Below, one piece after another: positions 1 through 7,060 of a DNA stretch of 64,000 bases. Made by a program: the position numbers and the translations under genes. The notes below the pieces were generated by a model. That model did not search any database. It saw only the letters and a program-made list of their open reading frames with translations, and had not been told where the DNA came from. The stretch covers positions 1-64,000 of the forward strand of contig JACRAU010000014.1 in the NCBI GenBank assembly GCA_016234655.1, read 5' to 3'. Origin of the DNA: Betaproteobacteria bacterium (GTDB lineage: Bacteria; Pseudomonadota; Gammaproteobacteria; Burkholderiales; Thiobacillaceae). The first letter of the stretch is position 1; every line of letters starts with the position of its first letter.

Positions 1-183
1 ACTCAACTCTTCAGAATCAACTGACAAAATCGAGCATTAGGTCTTACTTGTTAGCTTCCAATCCCCATAACAGGAATCTTCCGCCCCAAGCCTAATGCCC
101 ACACTTCTTAAGGCTGTTTCTACTTGTTAAAGATCAGTTTTTCGCCCGTCGCCGCGTTGTCCGCAGCAGCAGGGAAGCCGCGC
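1..183 (-). other. rRNA operon leader (pre-16S region), truncated by window edge
   Basis: Reading leftward from the promoter at 184-211, this stretch looks like the leader of a ribosomal RNA operon. It contains a boxA-type antitermination site (TGATCTTTAACAA, minus strand, 124-136). It also has a stem formed by GCATTAGG at about 92-99 and its complement at 32-40. The last few bases include GAAGAGTT, which resembles the 5' end of 16S rRNA, but the next bases do not match the canonical continuation, so no rRNA gene is called. The operon itself would lie beyond the left edge. The identification rests on promoter plus boxA and is an inference. Confidence 0.7.
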
Positions 184-231
184 ATTATACGGACCTGAAA
201 AACGCGGTCAAGGATTTATTTAAAAAATTTT
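184..231 (-). promoter_or_regulatory. Strong rRNA-type promoter with UP element
   Basis: On the minus strand the -35 hexamer TTGACC (206-211) and a perfect -10 TATAAT (184-189) are separated by 16 nt. Directly upstream of the -35 box is a run of A and T (212-231), like an UP element. The discriminator after the -10 box is GCGCGGC, the GC-rich type linked to ppGpp/DksA stringent control of stable RNA promoters. A boxA follows about 50 nt downstream. Together these are the hallmarks of a bacterial rrn promoter. Confidence 0.88.
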
Positions 232-341
232 ACAGACCATAGACACCACCAATACCCAAAGCGAGGCAAGGCACTTATGGGCCTGCGTCTTAGCGGAAAA
301 CAAGCTATGAAAAAGCCACGGAAAGCAACGCGAGCTAAGAC

Positions 342-998
342 TTACTCGCCCGACTCAATCGGGCGCTTACCCGCCTTCCACTCGGGGAAACCGTCTTCAA
401 GCCGGCGCGCCTTGAAACCCGCTTGGCGCAACTGCTCCACGGCCTGAAAGGCGAGGACACAATACGGGCCTCGACAATAGGCCACGACTTCTTGATCGTG
501 CGGCAGTTTCTTGAGGCGCGTCGGCAACTCGCTCAACGGCACGTTCAATGCCCCCGGGATATGGCCGGCCCGATATTCCTCGGGCGGCCGCACATCGATC
601 ACCACCGCATCACCGGCTTTTGTAAGCTTGATCAATTCCTCGTGTCCAACGGGAGTCAGGCTGTCGAACTTGTCGAAGTGCTCGCGCACGATGCGGTCGA
701 CTTCGGCCAGATGACTCTCGGCCACCCGCCGCACGCTCCCCAGCAAATCGACGATCTGATCGCCCGACAAACGGTAGAAGACCTGCAGGCCTTCCTTGCG
801 CGAGACCGCCAGACCGGCATCCTTGAGCACCTGTAAATGATGCGAGGTATTCGCCACCGACATACCCGTCGCCTTGGACAGGACCTCTACACTGCGCTCG
901 CCCTGGGCCAGGGCCTCAAGCAGACTCAAGCGATTCGCGCTGGCCATCGCTTTGGCCACGCGCGCGAACTGTTCGAACACCAGCGTCTTAGCAGACAT
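342..998 (-). CDS. ArsR-family transcriptional regulator fused to a rhodanese domain
   Basis: A 218-aa protein with two domains. Residues about 10-90 form an ArsR/SmtB winged helix, with the typical recognition segment around SVANTSHHLQVLKDAGL (47-63). Residues about 115-215 are a rhodanese domain with active-site loop CRGPYC (C175 and C180). Rhodanese domains carry persulfide sulfur on the catalytic Cys, so a sulfur- or redox-responsive regulator is plausible; the ligand and operon targets cannot be read from sequence. It starts 17 nt after the end of tyrS on the same strand, so the two may share a transcript. No metal-binding CxC signature of classical ArsR is evident. Confidence 0.87.
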   Translation of the reverse strand: MSAKTLVFEQFARVAKAMASANRLSLLEALAQGERSVEVLSKATGMSVANTSHHLQVLKDAGLAVSRKEGLQVFYRLSGDQIVDLLGSVRRVAESHLAEVDRIVREHFDKFDSLTPVGHEELIKLTKAGDAVVIDVRPPEEYRAGHIPGALNVPLSELPTRLKKLPHDQEVVAYCRGPYCVLAFQAVEQLRQAGFKARRLEDGFPEWKAGKRPIESGE

Positions 999-1015
999 AT
1001 GCCTTACCTGTTTAT

Positions 1016-2215
1016 CTATCCCACCGTCACCCGGGCGAACTTGCGCTTGCCGATCTGGGCCACCACGGTACTGCCCTTGGCCACCATCAAGCCCTTATCG
1101 CTTACCTTCTGTCCGTCCAGTTTAACGCCGCCGCCGGCAATCTGGCGCATTGCCTCCGAAGTGCTAGGCACCATACCGGCCAGCTTCAGCAACTGCACCA
1201 CCGGCAAACCCTCGGCCGCGGACTCCAAGGTGAATTCCGGCATCTCATCGGGAATCGCCCCCTGTCGAAAGCGGGCCTCGAAATCGGCCAGCGCCGCTTC
1301 GGCGGCAGCCGGGTTATGGAAGCGCGCGACGATCTCCTGGGCGAACGCCACCTTAATGTCGCGCGGGTTGCGCCCCGCCTCGACCTCTTGCCGCCACTGC
1401 CGCACCACCGACAAGGGCTGGAACGACAGCAACTCAATATAGCGCCACATCAGACTATCGGACACGCTCATCAGCTTGCCGAACATCTCGTTGGGCGGCT
1501 CGGCGATGCCGATGTAGTTACCCAGGGACTTGGACATCTTCTGCACGCCGTCCAGGCCCTCGAGGATGGGCATGGTCAACACGATTTGCGCTTCCTGCCC
1601 ATAGTGCTTCTGCAACTCACGTCCGACCAGCAGGTTGAACTTCTGGTCGGTGCCGCCCAGCTCGACATCGGCCTTCATGGCTACCGAGTCGTAACCCTGA
1701 ATCAACGGGTAGAGGAATTCATGGATAGCAATCGGCTGACCGCTGGAATAACGCTTTGAGAAATCGTCGCGCTCCAGCATGCGTGCCACGGTGTGCTTGG
1801 CCGCCAACTGGATCAGGTCGGCCGCGTTCATCTCCCCCATCCAACTGGAGTTGAACATCACCAGGGTTTTCTCGGGATGGAGAATTTTGTATATCTGCTG
1901 CTCGTAGGTCCGCGCGTTCTCGATCACCGCATCGCGCGTCAAGGGCTTGCGGGTGACGTTCTTGCCGGTCGGATCGCCGATCATGCCGGTAAAGTCGCCG
2001 ATTAGGAACATCACCTCGTGGCCCAGTTCCTGAAACTGGCGCAGCTTGTTGATCAATACGGTATGGCCCAGGTGCAGATCGGGCGCGGTCGGGTCGAAGC
2101 CGGCCTTGACTCGTAGCGGCTTGCCCTTCTTCAGCTTGGCAACCAGCTCGGCTTCGATCAGCAGCTCGTCGCAGCCGCGCTTGATGAGTTCTAGGGATTC
2201 TTCTATGGAGGGCAT
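1016..2215 (-). CDS. tyrS: Tyrosine--tRNA ligase
   Basis: Class I aminoacyl-tRNA synthetase that charges tRNA-Tyr in the cytoplasm. The 399-aa product has the HIGH-equivalent HLGH at 48-51, the KMSKS loop at 226-230, and a C-terminal S4-like RNA-binding segment from about 335. Length fits the roughly 400-aa bacterial TyrS subgroup. The ATG at 2215 is chosen because family N-termini begin near PSIEE; a TTG two codons upstream is also open. No clear Shine-Dalgarno is visible. It lies only 31 nt downstream of the encoded CCA of a tRNA-Gly gene, so the mRNA may be released by tRNA 3' processing. Confidence 0.97.
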   Translation of the reverse strand: MPSIEESLELIKRGCDELLIEAELVAKLKKGKPLRVKAGFDPTAPDLHLGHTVLINKLRQFQELGHEVMFLIGDFTGMIGDPTGKNVTRKPLTRDAVIENARTYEQQIYKILHPEKTLVMFNSSWMGEMNAADLIQLAAKHTVARMLERDDFSKRYSSGQPIAIHEFLYPLIQGYDSVAMKADVELGGTDQKFNLLVGRELQKHYGQEAQIVLTMPILEGLDGVQKMSKSLGNYIGIAEPPNEMFGKLMSVSDSLMWRYIELLSFQPLSVVRQWRQEVEAGRNPRDIKVAFAQEIVARFHNPAAAEAALADFEARFRQGAIPDEMPEFTLESAAEGLPVVQLLKLAGMVPSTSEAMRQIAGGGVKLDGQKVSDKGLMVAKGSTVVAQIGKRKFARVTVG

Positions 2216-2246
2216 AAACAAAAAACATCAATTAAAGTGAAAGGAA

Positions 2247-2320
2247 TGGAGCGGGTGAAGGGAATCGAACCCTCGTATGCAGCTTGGGAAGCTGCCGTTC
2301 TACCATTGAACTACACCCGC
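2247..2320 (-). tRNA. tRNA-Gly, anticodon CCC
   Basis: A full cloverleaf reads on the minus strand. The 7-bp acceptor stem is GCGGGTG with CACCCGC. The D arm is GTTC/GAAC, and the anticodon stem GCAGC/GCTGC encloses the loop TTCCCAA, giving anticodon CCC. The T stem is GAGGG/CCCTT with loop TTCGATT, the discriminator is T, and the CCA is encoded. The body is 71 nt, normal for glycine tRNAs. It reads codon GGG. It is immediately upstream of tyrS and downstream of a damaged copy. Confidence 0.96.
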
Positions 2321-2356
2321 CTATTGCCCTGCGCCTTCACCCGCCAATTTTCTGAA

Positions 2357-2514
2357 GGAGGTGAAGGGAATGTGTCCGTCTCGCCTTGGGGCGATCCAGC
2401 CATCCCTCGCTTTTGCGAGGGACCGCCTTCGGCGTCCAGCCGAGCAGTGCTCGGCTAGTCGAACCCTCGTATGCAGCTTGGGAAGCTGCCGTTTTACCAT
2501 TGAACTACACCCGC
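2357..2514 (-). pseudogene. Second tRNA-Gly(CCC) copy, interrupted in the T loop by an 88-nt structured insert
   Basis: The 5' part (2514 down to 2460) repeats the neighbouring tRNA-Gly through the first half of the T loop, with one visible change that breaks a D-stem pair (GAAC to AAAC). The sequence then leaves tRNA-Gly for 88 nt (2372-2459, boundary ambiguous by one base). It returns with the remaining T loop, the T stem CCCTT and a degenerate acceptor strand (CACCTCC instead of CACCCGC), without encoded CCA. The insert can fold into successive hairpins at 2382-2393, 2404-2421, 2419-2436 and 2438-2456. The decay of acceptor and D stem suggests a pseudogene, although an excisable insert cannot be excluded. 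Confidence 0.82.
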
Positions 2515-2565
2515 GTGATAAAATCACGGCCTTGAATGTTACTGGATATGAGCGGTAGGTTGAAA

Positions 2566-2769
2566 GTGATTACCGTCTCTCTCAATGGCGAGACTCGCCA
2601 GTTCGACTCCCCCATCAAGGTTGCCCAGCTGCTGGATCAACTCGGTTTGACCGGCAAACGGCTGGCCGTGGAACGGAACGGCGAGATCGTACCCAAGAGC
2701 CAACATGCCGAGACCGCCGTCGAGAATGGCGACGTCTTGGAGATCGTGGTCGCCGTCGGCGGCGGCTGA
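2566..2769 (+). CDS. thiS: Sulfur carrier protein ThiS
   Basis: A 67-aa ubiquitin-fold protein that carries thiocarboxylate sulfur for thiazole formation in thiamine synthesis. It begins ITVSLNGE after the start and ends in the required C-terminal Gly-Gly (VGGG). The GTG at 2566 is preferred because AGGT lies 5 nt upstream and the length then fits the family; ATG codons at 2548 and 2536 are in frame alternatives. thiG follows after an 84-nt gap filled by a palindromic repeat, so both are probably co-transcribed. Confidence 0.92.
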   Translation: MITVSLNGETRQFDSPIKVAQLLDQLGLTGKRLAVERNGEIVPKSQHAETAVENGDVLEIVVAVGGG

Positions 2770-2779
2770 TAGGGCGGTT

Positions 2780-2846
2780 AGGCGTCAGGAGTGAGGAGTG
2801 AGGCGATAGGCCGGCACTCCTCACTCCTAACCCCTCACTCCTCACG
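2780..2846. repeat. Palindrome built from heptanucleotide units (unit AGGAGTG)
   Basis: The left arm is a series of 7-nt units: AGGCGTC, AGGAGTG, AGGAGTG, AGGCGAT. The right arm is the reverse complement of AGGAGTG-like heptads (AGGAGTG, AGGGGTT, AGGAGTG, AGGAGTG). The arms give a perfect 14-bp inner stem. It fills the thiS-thiG gap. Other palindromes of the same 7-nt architecture but different unit sequence occur at 11971-12033 and 40702-40820. Confidence 0.85.
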
Positions 2847-2853
2847 AGCAAAC

Positions 2854-3636
2854 ATGAACCCTTTGGTCATCGCCGGTAAGTCGTACAACTCCCGCCTGCT
2901 GGTCGGCACGGGCAAATACCAGGATTTCGAGCAGACCCGCCAGGCCATCGAAGCCAGCGGCGCCGAGATCGTTACCGTCGCCATCCGCCGCACCAACATC
3001 GGGCAGGACCCCAAACAGCCCAGCCTGCTCGATGCCGTGCCACCGTCGAAATACACCTACCTGCCCAATACCGCCGGCTGCTACACCGCCGACGACGCCA
3101 TCCGCACCCTGCGCTTGGCGCGCGAGATGCTGGACGGCCACGACTTGGTCAAGCTGGAGGTGCTGGGCGACCCGGATACCCTGTACCCGAACGTGAGCGA
3201 GACCCTGAAGGCGGCCGAGGTGCTGGTCAAGGACGGCTTCAAGGTCATGGTCTACACCTCGGACGACCCGATCATGGCCAAGCAACTGGAAGAGACCGGC
3301 TGCGTGGCGATCATGCCGCTGGCCTCGCTGATCGGCTCGGGCATGGGCATCCTCAACCCCTGGAACCTGCAGATCATCATCGACCGCATCCAGGTGCCGG
3401 TGATCGTCGACGCCGGGGTCGGCACCGCCTCGGACGCCACCATCGCCATGGAACTCGGCTGCGATGCCGTGCTGATGAACACCGCCATCGCCGGCGCCCA
3501 GAACCCCGTGCTCATGGCCAGCGCCATGAAGAAGGCGGTCGAGGCCGGCCGCGAGGCCTTCCTGGCTGGACGCATGCCGAAGAAGGTCTACCAGGCCAGT
3601 CCGAGTTCGCCTGCTGGCGGCATGATCGGCTCGTAA
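2854..3636 (+). CDS. thiG: Thiazole synthase
   Basis: A 260-aa TIM-barrel enzyme that builds the thiazole phosphate of thiamine from deoxyxylulose 5-phosphate, dehydroglycine/glycine imine and ThiS thiocarboxylate. The Schiff-base lysine lies in LVKLEVLGD (K100), and the phosphate-binding glycines are in [13 protein letters not shown] near residue 190. The ATG at 2854 gives the family start [11 protein letters not shown]; an open upstream extension runs through the heptad palindrome and is not counted. The stop codon overlaps the trmB start (TAATG). Confidence 0.97.
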   Translation: MNPLVIAGKSYNSRLLVGTGKYQDFEQTRQAIEASGAEIVTVAIRRTNIGQDPKQPSLLDAVPPSKYTYLPNTAGCYTADDAIRTLRLAREMLDGHDLVKLEVLGDPDTLYPNVSETLKAAEVLVKDGFKVMVYTSDDPIMAKQLEETGCVAIMPLASLIGSGMGILNPWNLQIIIDRIQVPVIVDAGVGTASDATIAMELGCDAVLMNTAIAGAQNPVLMASAMKKAVEAGREAFLAGRMPKKVYQASPSSPAGGMIGS

Positions 3637-4376
3637 TGCCATTATCCCTCTCTCCCAACTCTCCCCCAGAGGGGGAGAGTGACGAAGAGACCGCGCAAGC
3701 GCGGCCGCAGCGCTCGATCCGCAGCTTCGTCTTGCGCGCCGGCCGCATGGGCTCGGGCCAGGTCAAAGCCCTGGAGGAACTCGGTCCTAAGTTCCTGCTG
3801 CCCTATCGCCCCGAACCGCTCGACCTCGCCACCGCCTTCGGCCGCGCCGCGCCCAAGATTCTGGAGATCGGCTTCGGCATGGGCGACAGCACGGCGCAGA
3901 TCGCCGCCGCCCATCCGGACAACGATTACCTCGGCATCGAGGTCCACACCCCCGGCGTCGGCGCCCTGCTCAAGCGCATCGGCGAACTAAACTTAAGCAA
4001 CCTGCGCCTGATCCAGCACGATGCAGTCGAGGTGCTGGAGCACATGATGCCGGACGCCAGCCTGGACGGCGTCCACATCTTCTTTCCCGACCCCTGGCAC
4101 AAGAAGCGCCACCACAAACGGCGTCTGATCCAGCCGGCCTTCGTCGCCCTCTTGGTGAAGAAACTCAAGCCCGGCGCCTACCTGCACCTGGCCACCGACT
4201 GGCAGGACTACGCCGAGCAGATGCTCGACGTGCTCGGCCATGAGCCCGAACTCGCCAATACCGCAGAGGGCTACGTGCCCAAGCCGGACTACCGACCACT
4301 GACCAAGTTCGAGAACCGCGGCCTGAAGCTCGGCCACGGCGTCTGGGACTTGGTGTTCATTCGCCAGCCCCGCTAG
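3636..4376 (+). CDS. trmB: tRNA (guanine-N7-)-methyltransferase
   Basis: A 246-aa SAM-dependent enzyme that makes m7G46 in the tRNA variable loop. It has the SAM motif [14 protein letters not shown] (about 70-83) and the family motif [18 protein letters not shown] near 147-164. The family core begins at about residue 27 ([12 protein letters not shown]). The first 25 residues are encoded largely by a CCCTCTC-type palindrome (3645-3680) and look like recruited repeat sequence. The ATG shares its A with the thiG stop, so translation is likely coupled. Confidence 0.95.
   Translation: MPLSLSPNSPPEGESDEETAQARPQRSIRSFVLRAGRMGSGQVKALEELGPKFLLPYRPEPLDLATAFGRAAPKILEIGFGMGDSTAQIAAAHPDNDYLGIEVHTPGVGALLKRIGELNLSNLRLIQHDAVEVLEHMMPDASLDGVHIFFPDPWHKKRHHKRRLIQPAFVALLVKKLKPGAYLHLATDWQDYAEQMLDVLGHEPELANTAEGYVPKPDYRPLTKFENRGLKLGHGVWDLVFIRQPR
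3645..3680. repeat. CCCTCTC/GAGAGGG palindrome, translated within trmB
   Basis: The sequence contains the inverted arms ACTCTCCCCC and GGGGGAGAGT around AGA, preceded by TCCCTCTCTCCC. Similar palindromes lie at 15981-16020 and 46248-46306. Here it lies inside the 5' end of trmB and is read in frame as [12 protein letters not shown]. Confidence 0.75.
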
Positions 4377-4444
4377 ACCCGTCGCGCTGCATCCCGAGCA
4401 CCGGCCGTATAATGGCCGGCACCTATCTTCCGGAGTATCCCGCG

Positions 4445-5527
4445 ATGCAACGACGCGCATTTCTGAAAGGTGCCGGCGCCGGCCTCGGCCTAGCCGCCGC
4501 CAGCCTTTCCAGCAAGGCCTTTGCCGACCTGCCGATGGTCAAATGGCGCATGGCCTCCAGCTTCCCCAAGAGCCTGGACACCATCTACGGCGCCGGCGAG
4601 CAGCTCGCCAACAGCCTGAACAAGATCACCGGCGGCAAGTTCCAGCTACGCGTCTATGCCGGCGGCGAGATCGTGCCGGGCCTGCAAGTGTTCGACGCCG
4701 TGCAACAGGGCACCGTCGAGTGCGGCCATACCGCGAGCTACTACTACGTCGGCAAGAACATGGCCTTCGCCTTCGATACCGCCATGCCCTTCGGCCTGAC
4801 CGCCCGCCAACAAAACGCCTGGATGTATTTCGGCGGCGGCCTGCAACTCACGCGCGAGCTGTTCAAGCCCTACAACATCCTCAACTTTCCCGGCGGCAAT
4901 ACCGGCGCGCAGATGGGCGGCTGGTTCCGCAAGGAGATCAAATCGCTCAAGGACCTTAAAGGCTTGAAGATGCGCATCCCCGGCCTGGGTGGCCAGATCA
5001 TGGCCAAGCTCGGCGTGGTGCCGCAAACCCTGGCCGGCGCCGACATCTACCCCGCGCTGGAACGCGGCGCGCTCGACGCGGCCGAATGGGTCGGCCCTTA
5101 CGACGACGAGAAGCTCGGCTTCCACAAGGTCGCCAAGCACTACTATTACCCCGGCTGGTGGGAAGGCGGCCCGCAGCTCAGCTTCTACGTGAACATGCAG
5201 AAATGGAACGAGTTGCCGGATGCCTACAAGCAGGCCTTCGAGACCGCAGCGGCCGAGGCCAACGTCAGCATGCTGGCGGAATACGATTACAAGAACCCGC
5301 AGGCCGCGATGCGCCTGGTCAAGAATGGCGTGAAGCTGCACGCCTTCCCGAAAGACGTGATGAATGCCGCCTACAAGACGGCGATCGAACTCTACGAGAC
5401 GGAGGCCAAGGCCAACCCCGGCTTCGCCAAGATCTACGCCGAGTGGAAGAAATTCCGCGATGCCGAGACCCAGTGGTTCAAGATTGCCGAGGCCAGCTAT
5501 GCGAACTTCCTCTACAGTCAGAAATAA
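4445..5527 (+). CDS. TRAP transporter substrate-binding protein, DctP family (Tat-exported)
   Basis: A 360-aa periplasmic binding protein of a tripartite ATP-independent transporter. It begins MQRRAFLKGAGAGLGLAAA, a twin-arginine signal with predicted cleavage after SKAFA. The mature part matches DctP-family proteins of the 2-oxoacid-binding (TakP-like) type in overall look, including the segment AAEWVGPYDDEKLGFHK; the substrate is not certain. The ATG at 4445 is preceded by GGAG 8-10 nt upstream. The membrane partners dctQM are 1.5 kb away on the other strand (7061-8988), an unusual split. A cytochrome gene follows after 7 nt. Confidence 0.9.
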   Translation: MQRRAFLKGAGAGLGLAAASLSSKAFADLPMVKWRMASSFPKSLDTIYGAGEQLANSLNKITGGKFQLRVYAGGEIVPGLQVFDAVQQGTVECGHTASYYYVGKNMAFAFDTAMPFGLTARQQNAWMYFGGGLQLTRELFKPYNILNFPGGNTGAQMGGWFRKEIKSLKDLKGLKMRIPGLGGQIMAKLGVVPQTLAGADIYPALERGALDAAEWVGPYDDEKLGFHKVAKHYYYPGWWEGGPQLSFYVNMQKWNELPDAYKQAFETAAAEANVSMLAEYDYKNPQAAMRLVKNGVKLHAFPKDVMNAAYKTAIELYETEAKANPGFAKIYAEWKKFRDAETQWFKIAEASYANFLYSQK

Positions 5528-5534
5528 GCCGGCC

Positions 5535-5891
5535 ATGCGCCTGACCATCGCCGTCGGCGCGGCCCTGCTTCTGCTCGCCGGCTGCGAACAAAAGAGGGCC
5601 CCGCTACCGCAGGCGGCCGCCCCGGCCGAAGCCGGCTCCGCCGCCGACATCTCGGCCGGCCGCGCGAAGTACGGCAGCTTCTGCGCCGGTTGCCACGGCC
5701 CCAAGGCCGAAGGCATCGCGCACTATCCCAAACTGGCCGGACAGACCGAGGCGATGCTGGCGGCCAAACTGGCCGCCTTCCGTAGCGGCCAGAAGGTTGG
5801 GGACAAGAGCGCCAGCATGATCCCGATCGCCCGCATGCTGACCGAGACCGAAGTTCGGCAGGTGGCCCGCTACCTGAGTTCGCTCAAGTAG
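5535..5891 (+). CDS. Class I cytochrome c lipoprotein (c553/c5-like)
   Basis: A 118-aa monoheme cytochrome. The N-terminus is a lipoprotein signal with lipobox LLAGC (C17), so the protein is probably anchored in a membrane facing the periplasm. The heme motif is CAGCH (C50, C53, H54). The MIPIAR segment (M95), followed by M101, supplies a likely distal Met ligand. It would shuttle electrons in the periplasm; the partner is unknown. The start at 5535 gives the lipoprotein signal. It lies 7 nt after the TRAP binding protein and is probably in the same operon. Confidence 0.9.
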   Translation: MRLTIAVGAALLLLAGCEQKRAPLPQAAAPAEAGSAADISAGRAKYGSFCAGCHGPKAEGIAHYPKLAGQTEAMLAAKLAAFRSGQKVGDKSASMIPIARMLTETEVRQVARYLSSLK

Positions 5892-5906
5892 CGCAGCGCG
5901 GCTGCC

Positions 5907-6248
5907 TCAGCGGATGCCGAGCAGCTCGACCTCGAACACCAGGGTCGCGTTCGGCGGGATCACGCCACCGGCGCCGTATTCGCCGTAAGCCAGATGCGGC
6001 GGTATGGTGAGCTTGCGCTTACCGCCCACCCGCATGCCGGCCACGCCTTGGTCCCAACCTGGGATCACATGGCCGCGCCCCAAGGGGAATTCGAACGGAT
6101 CGTTGCGATCGACGCTGGAATCGAACTTGCCGCCGTCGGTCAACCAGCCGGTGTAATGCACCGACACGACCTGGCCGGCCTCGGCCGTCGCGCCTTCGCC
6201 GACCGTCAATTCCTCGATCACGAGATCGCCGCTAATGTTATTGGACAT
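5907..6248 (-). CDS. FKBP-type peptidyl-prolyl cis-trans isomerase
   Basis: A 113-aa single-domain FKBP that catalyses proline isomerisation. It shows the family segments [18 protein letters not shown] (29-46), [17 protein letters not shown] (66-82) and the C-terminal TLVFEVELL strand. No signal peptide is present, so it is probably cytoplasmic. It converges with the cytochrome gene at its 3' end and starts just after the terminator of the upstream OmpA-like gene, so it has its own promoter or depends on read-through. Confidence 0.95.
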   Translation of the reverse strand: MSNNISGDLVIEELTVGEGATAEAGQVVSVHYTGWLTDGGKFDSSVDRNDPFEFPLGRGHVIPGWDQGVAGMRVGGKRKLTIPPHLAYGEYGAGGVIPPNATLVFEVELLGIR

Positions 6249-6261
6249 CGTTCACACTCCT

Positions 6262-6294
6262 ACAAAATGAAAAGGCCCTCCTCTCGGAGGGCCT
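6262..6294 (-). terminator. Rho-independent terminator of the OmpA-like gene
   Basis: On the minus strand the stem AGGCCCTCC/GGAGGGCCT with a short loop is followed by TTTTCATTTT. It lies 24 nt after the stop codon of the OmpA-family gene. Confidence 0.88.
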
Positions 6295-6317
6295 GCATGA
6301 CGAAAGGGTGGGAGAGT

Positions 6318-6962
6318 TTACTTCAGCACGACCAGCACGACACGCCGATTCTGCTTGCGCCCCGCTTCGTTGATATTGTTGGCGACCGGCCGGCTCTCGC
6401 CGTAGGAGATCACGTTCATGCGGTGCAGCGGCAACCGACCCTTGGTATGCAGGTAGTGATAGACCGCCATCGCGCGCCGCTCGCCCAGCTTCAGGTTCTG
6501 CGGCTCCTCGCCGCGGCTGTCGGTGTGGCCCTGGACCTCGACATAGGCCCCGGTGTTCTCGGCCCTGAGCCTAGCCGCGAAGGAATCGAGCGCGGCCTTG
6601 GTCTCCTTGCTCAGCTTGTCGGAACCGGGCTTGAACTTGAAGTGGTCGTCGCTCAGCACCACCTCATACAGCATCTTGCCCTCGCTCAGCTTGCCGGCCG
6701 CCGTCGCGCGGTCCAACGCCTCTTGCGCGGTACGCGAGAGGGTTGCCACATCGCCTTCCAGCTTGGCGATCTGGTCGGTATGCATCTTCAGCGACACGTC
6801 GGTCAGGCCAAGTTGCGCATCCAAGCGCTTGACGTTGCTATCCACGCCGTCGATCCGCTGGTTGACCTCGGTCACCTTGTCGTCGACGTAGCCGCGGGTG
6901 GCACAACCGGCTTGCAGCGCCGCCAAGCCCAGCAGCGAAACCATCCAATAAATTCGTTTCAT
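6318..6962 (-). CDS. OmpA-family peptidoglycan-binding lipoprotein
   Basis: A 214-aa envelope protein. The signal ends in a lipobox (LQAGC). A segment of about 70 residues after it (VDDKVTEVNQRIDGVDSN and onward) looks like a coiled coil with heptad spacing. The C-terminal OmpA domain has VQGHTDSRGEEPQNLKLGER, which carries the diaminopimelate-binding Asp/Arg pattern. It probably anchors the outer membrane to peptidoglycan. The ATG at 6962 is chosen over one four codons upstream because GGAGG sits 5 nt before it. A strong terminator follows. Confidence 0.9.
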   Translation of the reverse strand: MKRIYWMVSLLGLAALQAGCATRGYVDDKVTEVNQRIDGVDSNVKRLDAQLGLTDVSLKMHTDQIAKLEGDVATLSRTAQEALDRATAAGKLSEGKMLYEVVLSDDHFKFKPGSDKLSKETKAALDSFAARLRAENTGAYVEVQGHTDSRGEEPQNLKLGERRAMAVYHYLHTKGRLPLHRMNVISYGESRPVANNINEAGRKQNRRVVLVVLK

Positions 6963-7060
6963 CGCATCCTCCATAAGGGCACCGCCCCAATTTGCGATGA
7001 CAGCTTCTCAAATGGCTTTAATTTGTGTCCACAACAACATGAAATGTATAGGTATTTATT

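Noticed and set aside
2461-2514. Second tRNA-Gly as a normal functional gene
   Set aside because: T loop is interrupted by 88 nt, acceptor and D stems carry mismatches, and CCA is missing.
2515-2565. TPP riboswitch before thiS
   Set aside because: Too short a gap for a THI box and none of the conserved core sequence is seen.
2842-3642. Long minus-strand open frame opposite thiG
   Set aside because: Antisense frame created by high GC codon bias; composition (Val/Gly/His/Asp-rich) is not protein-like and thiG is certain.
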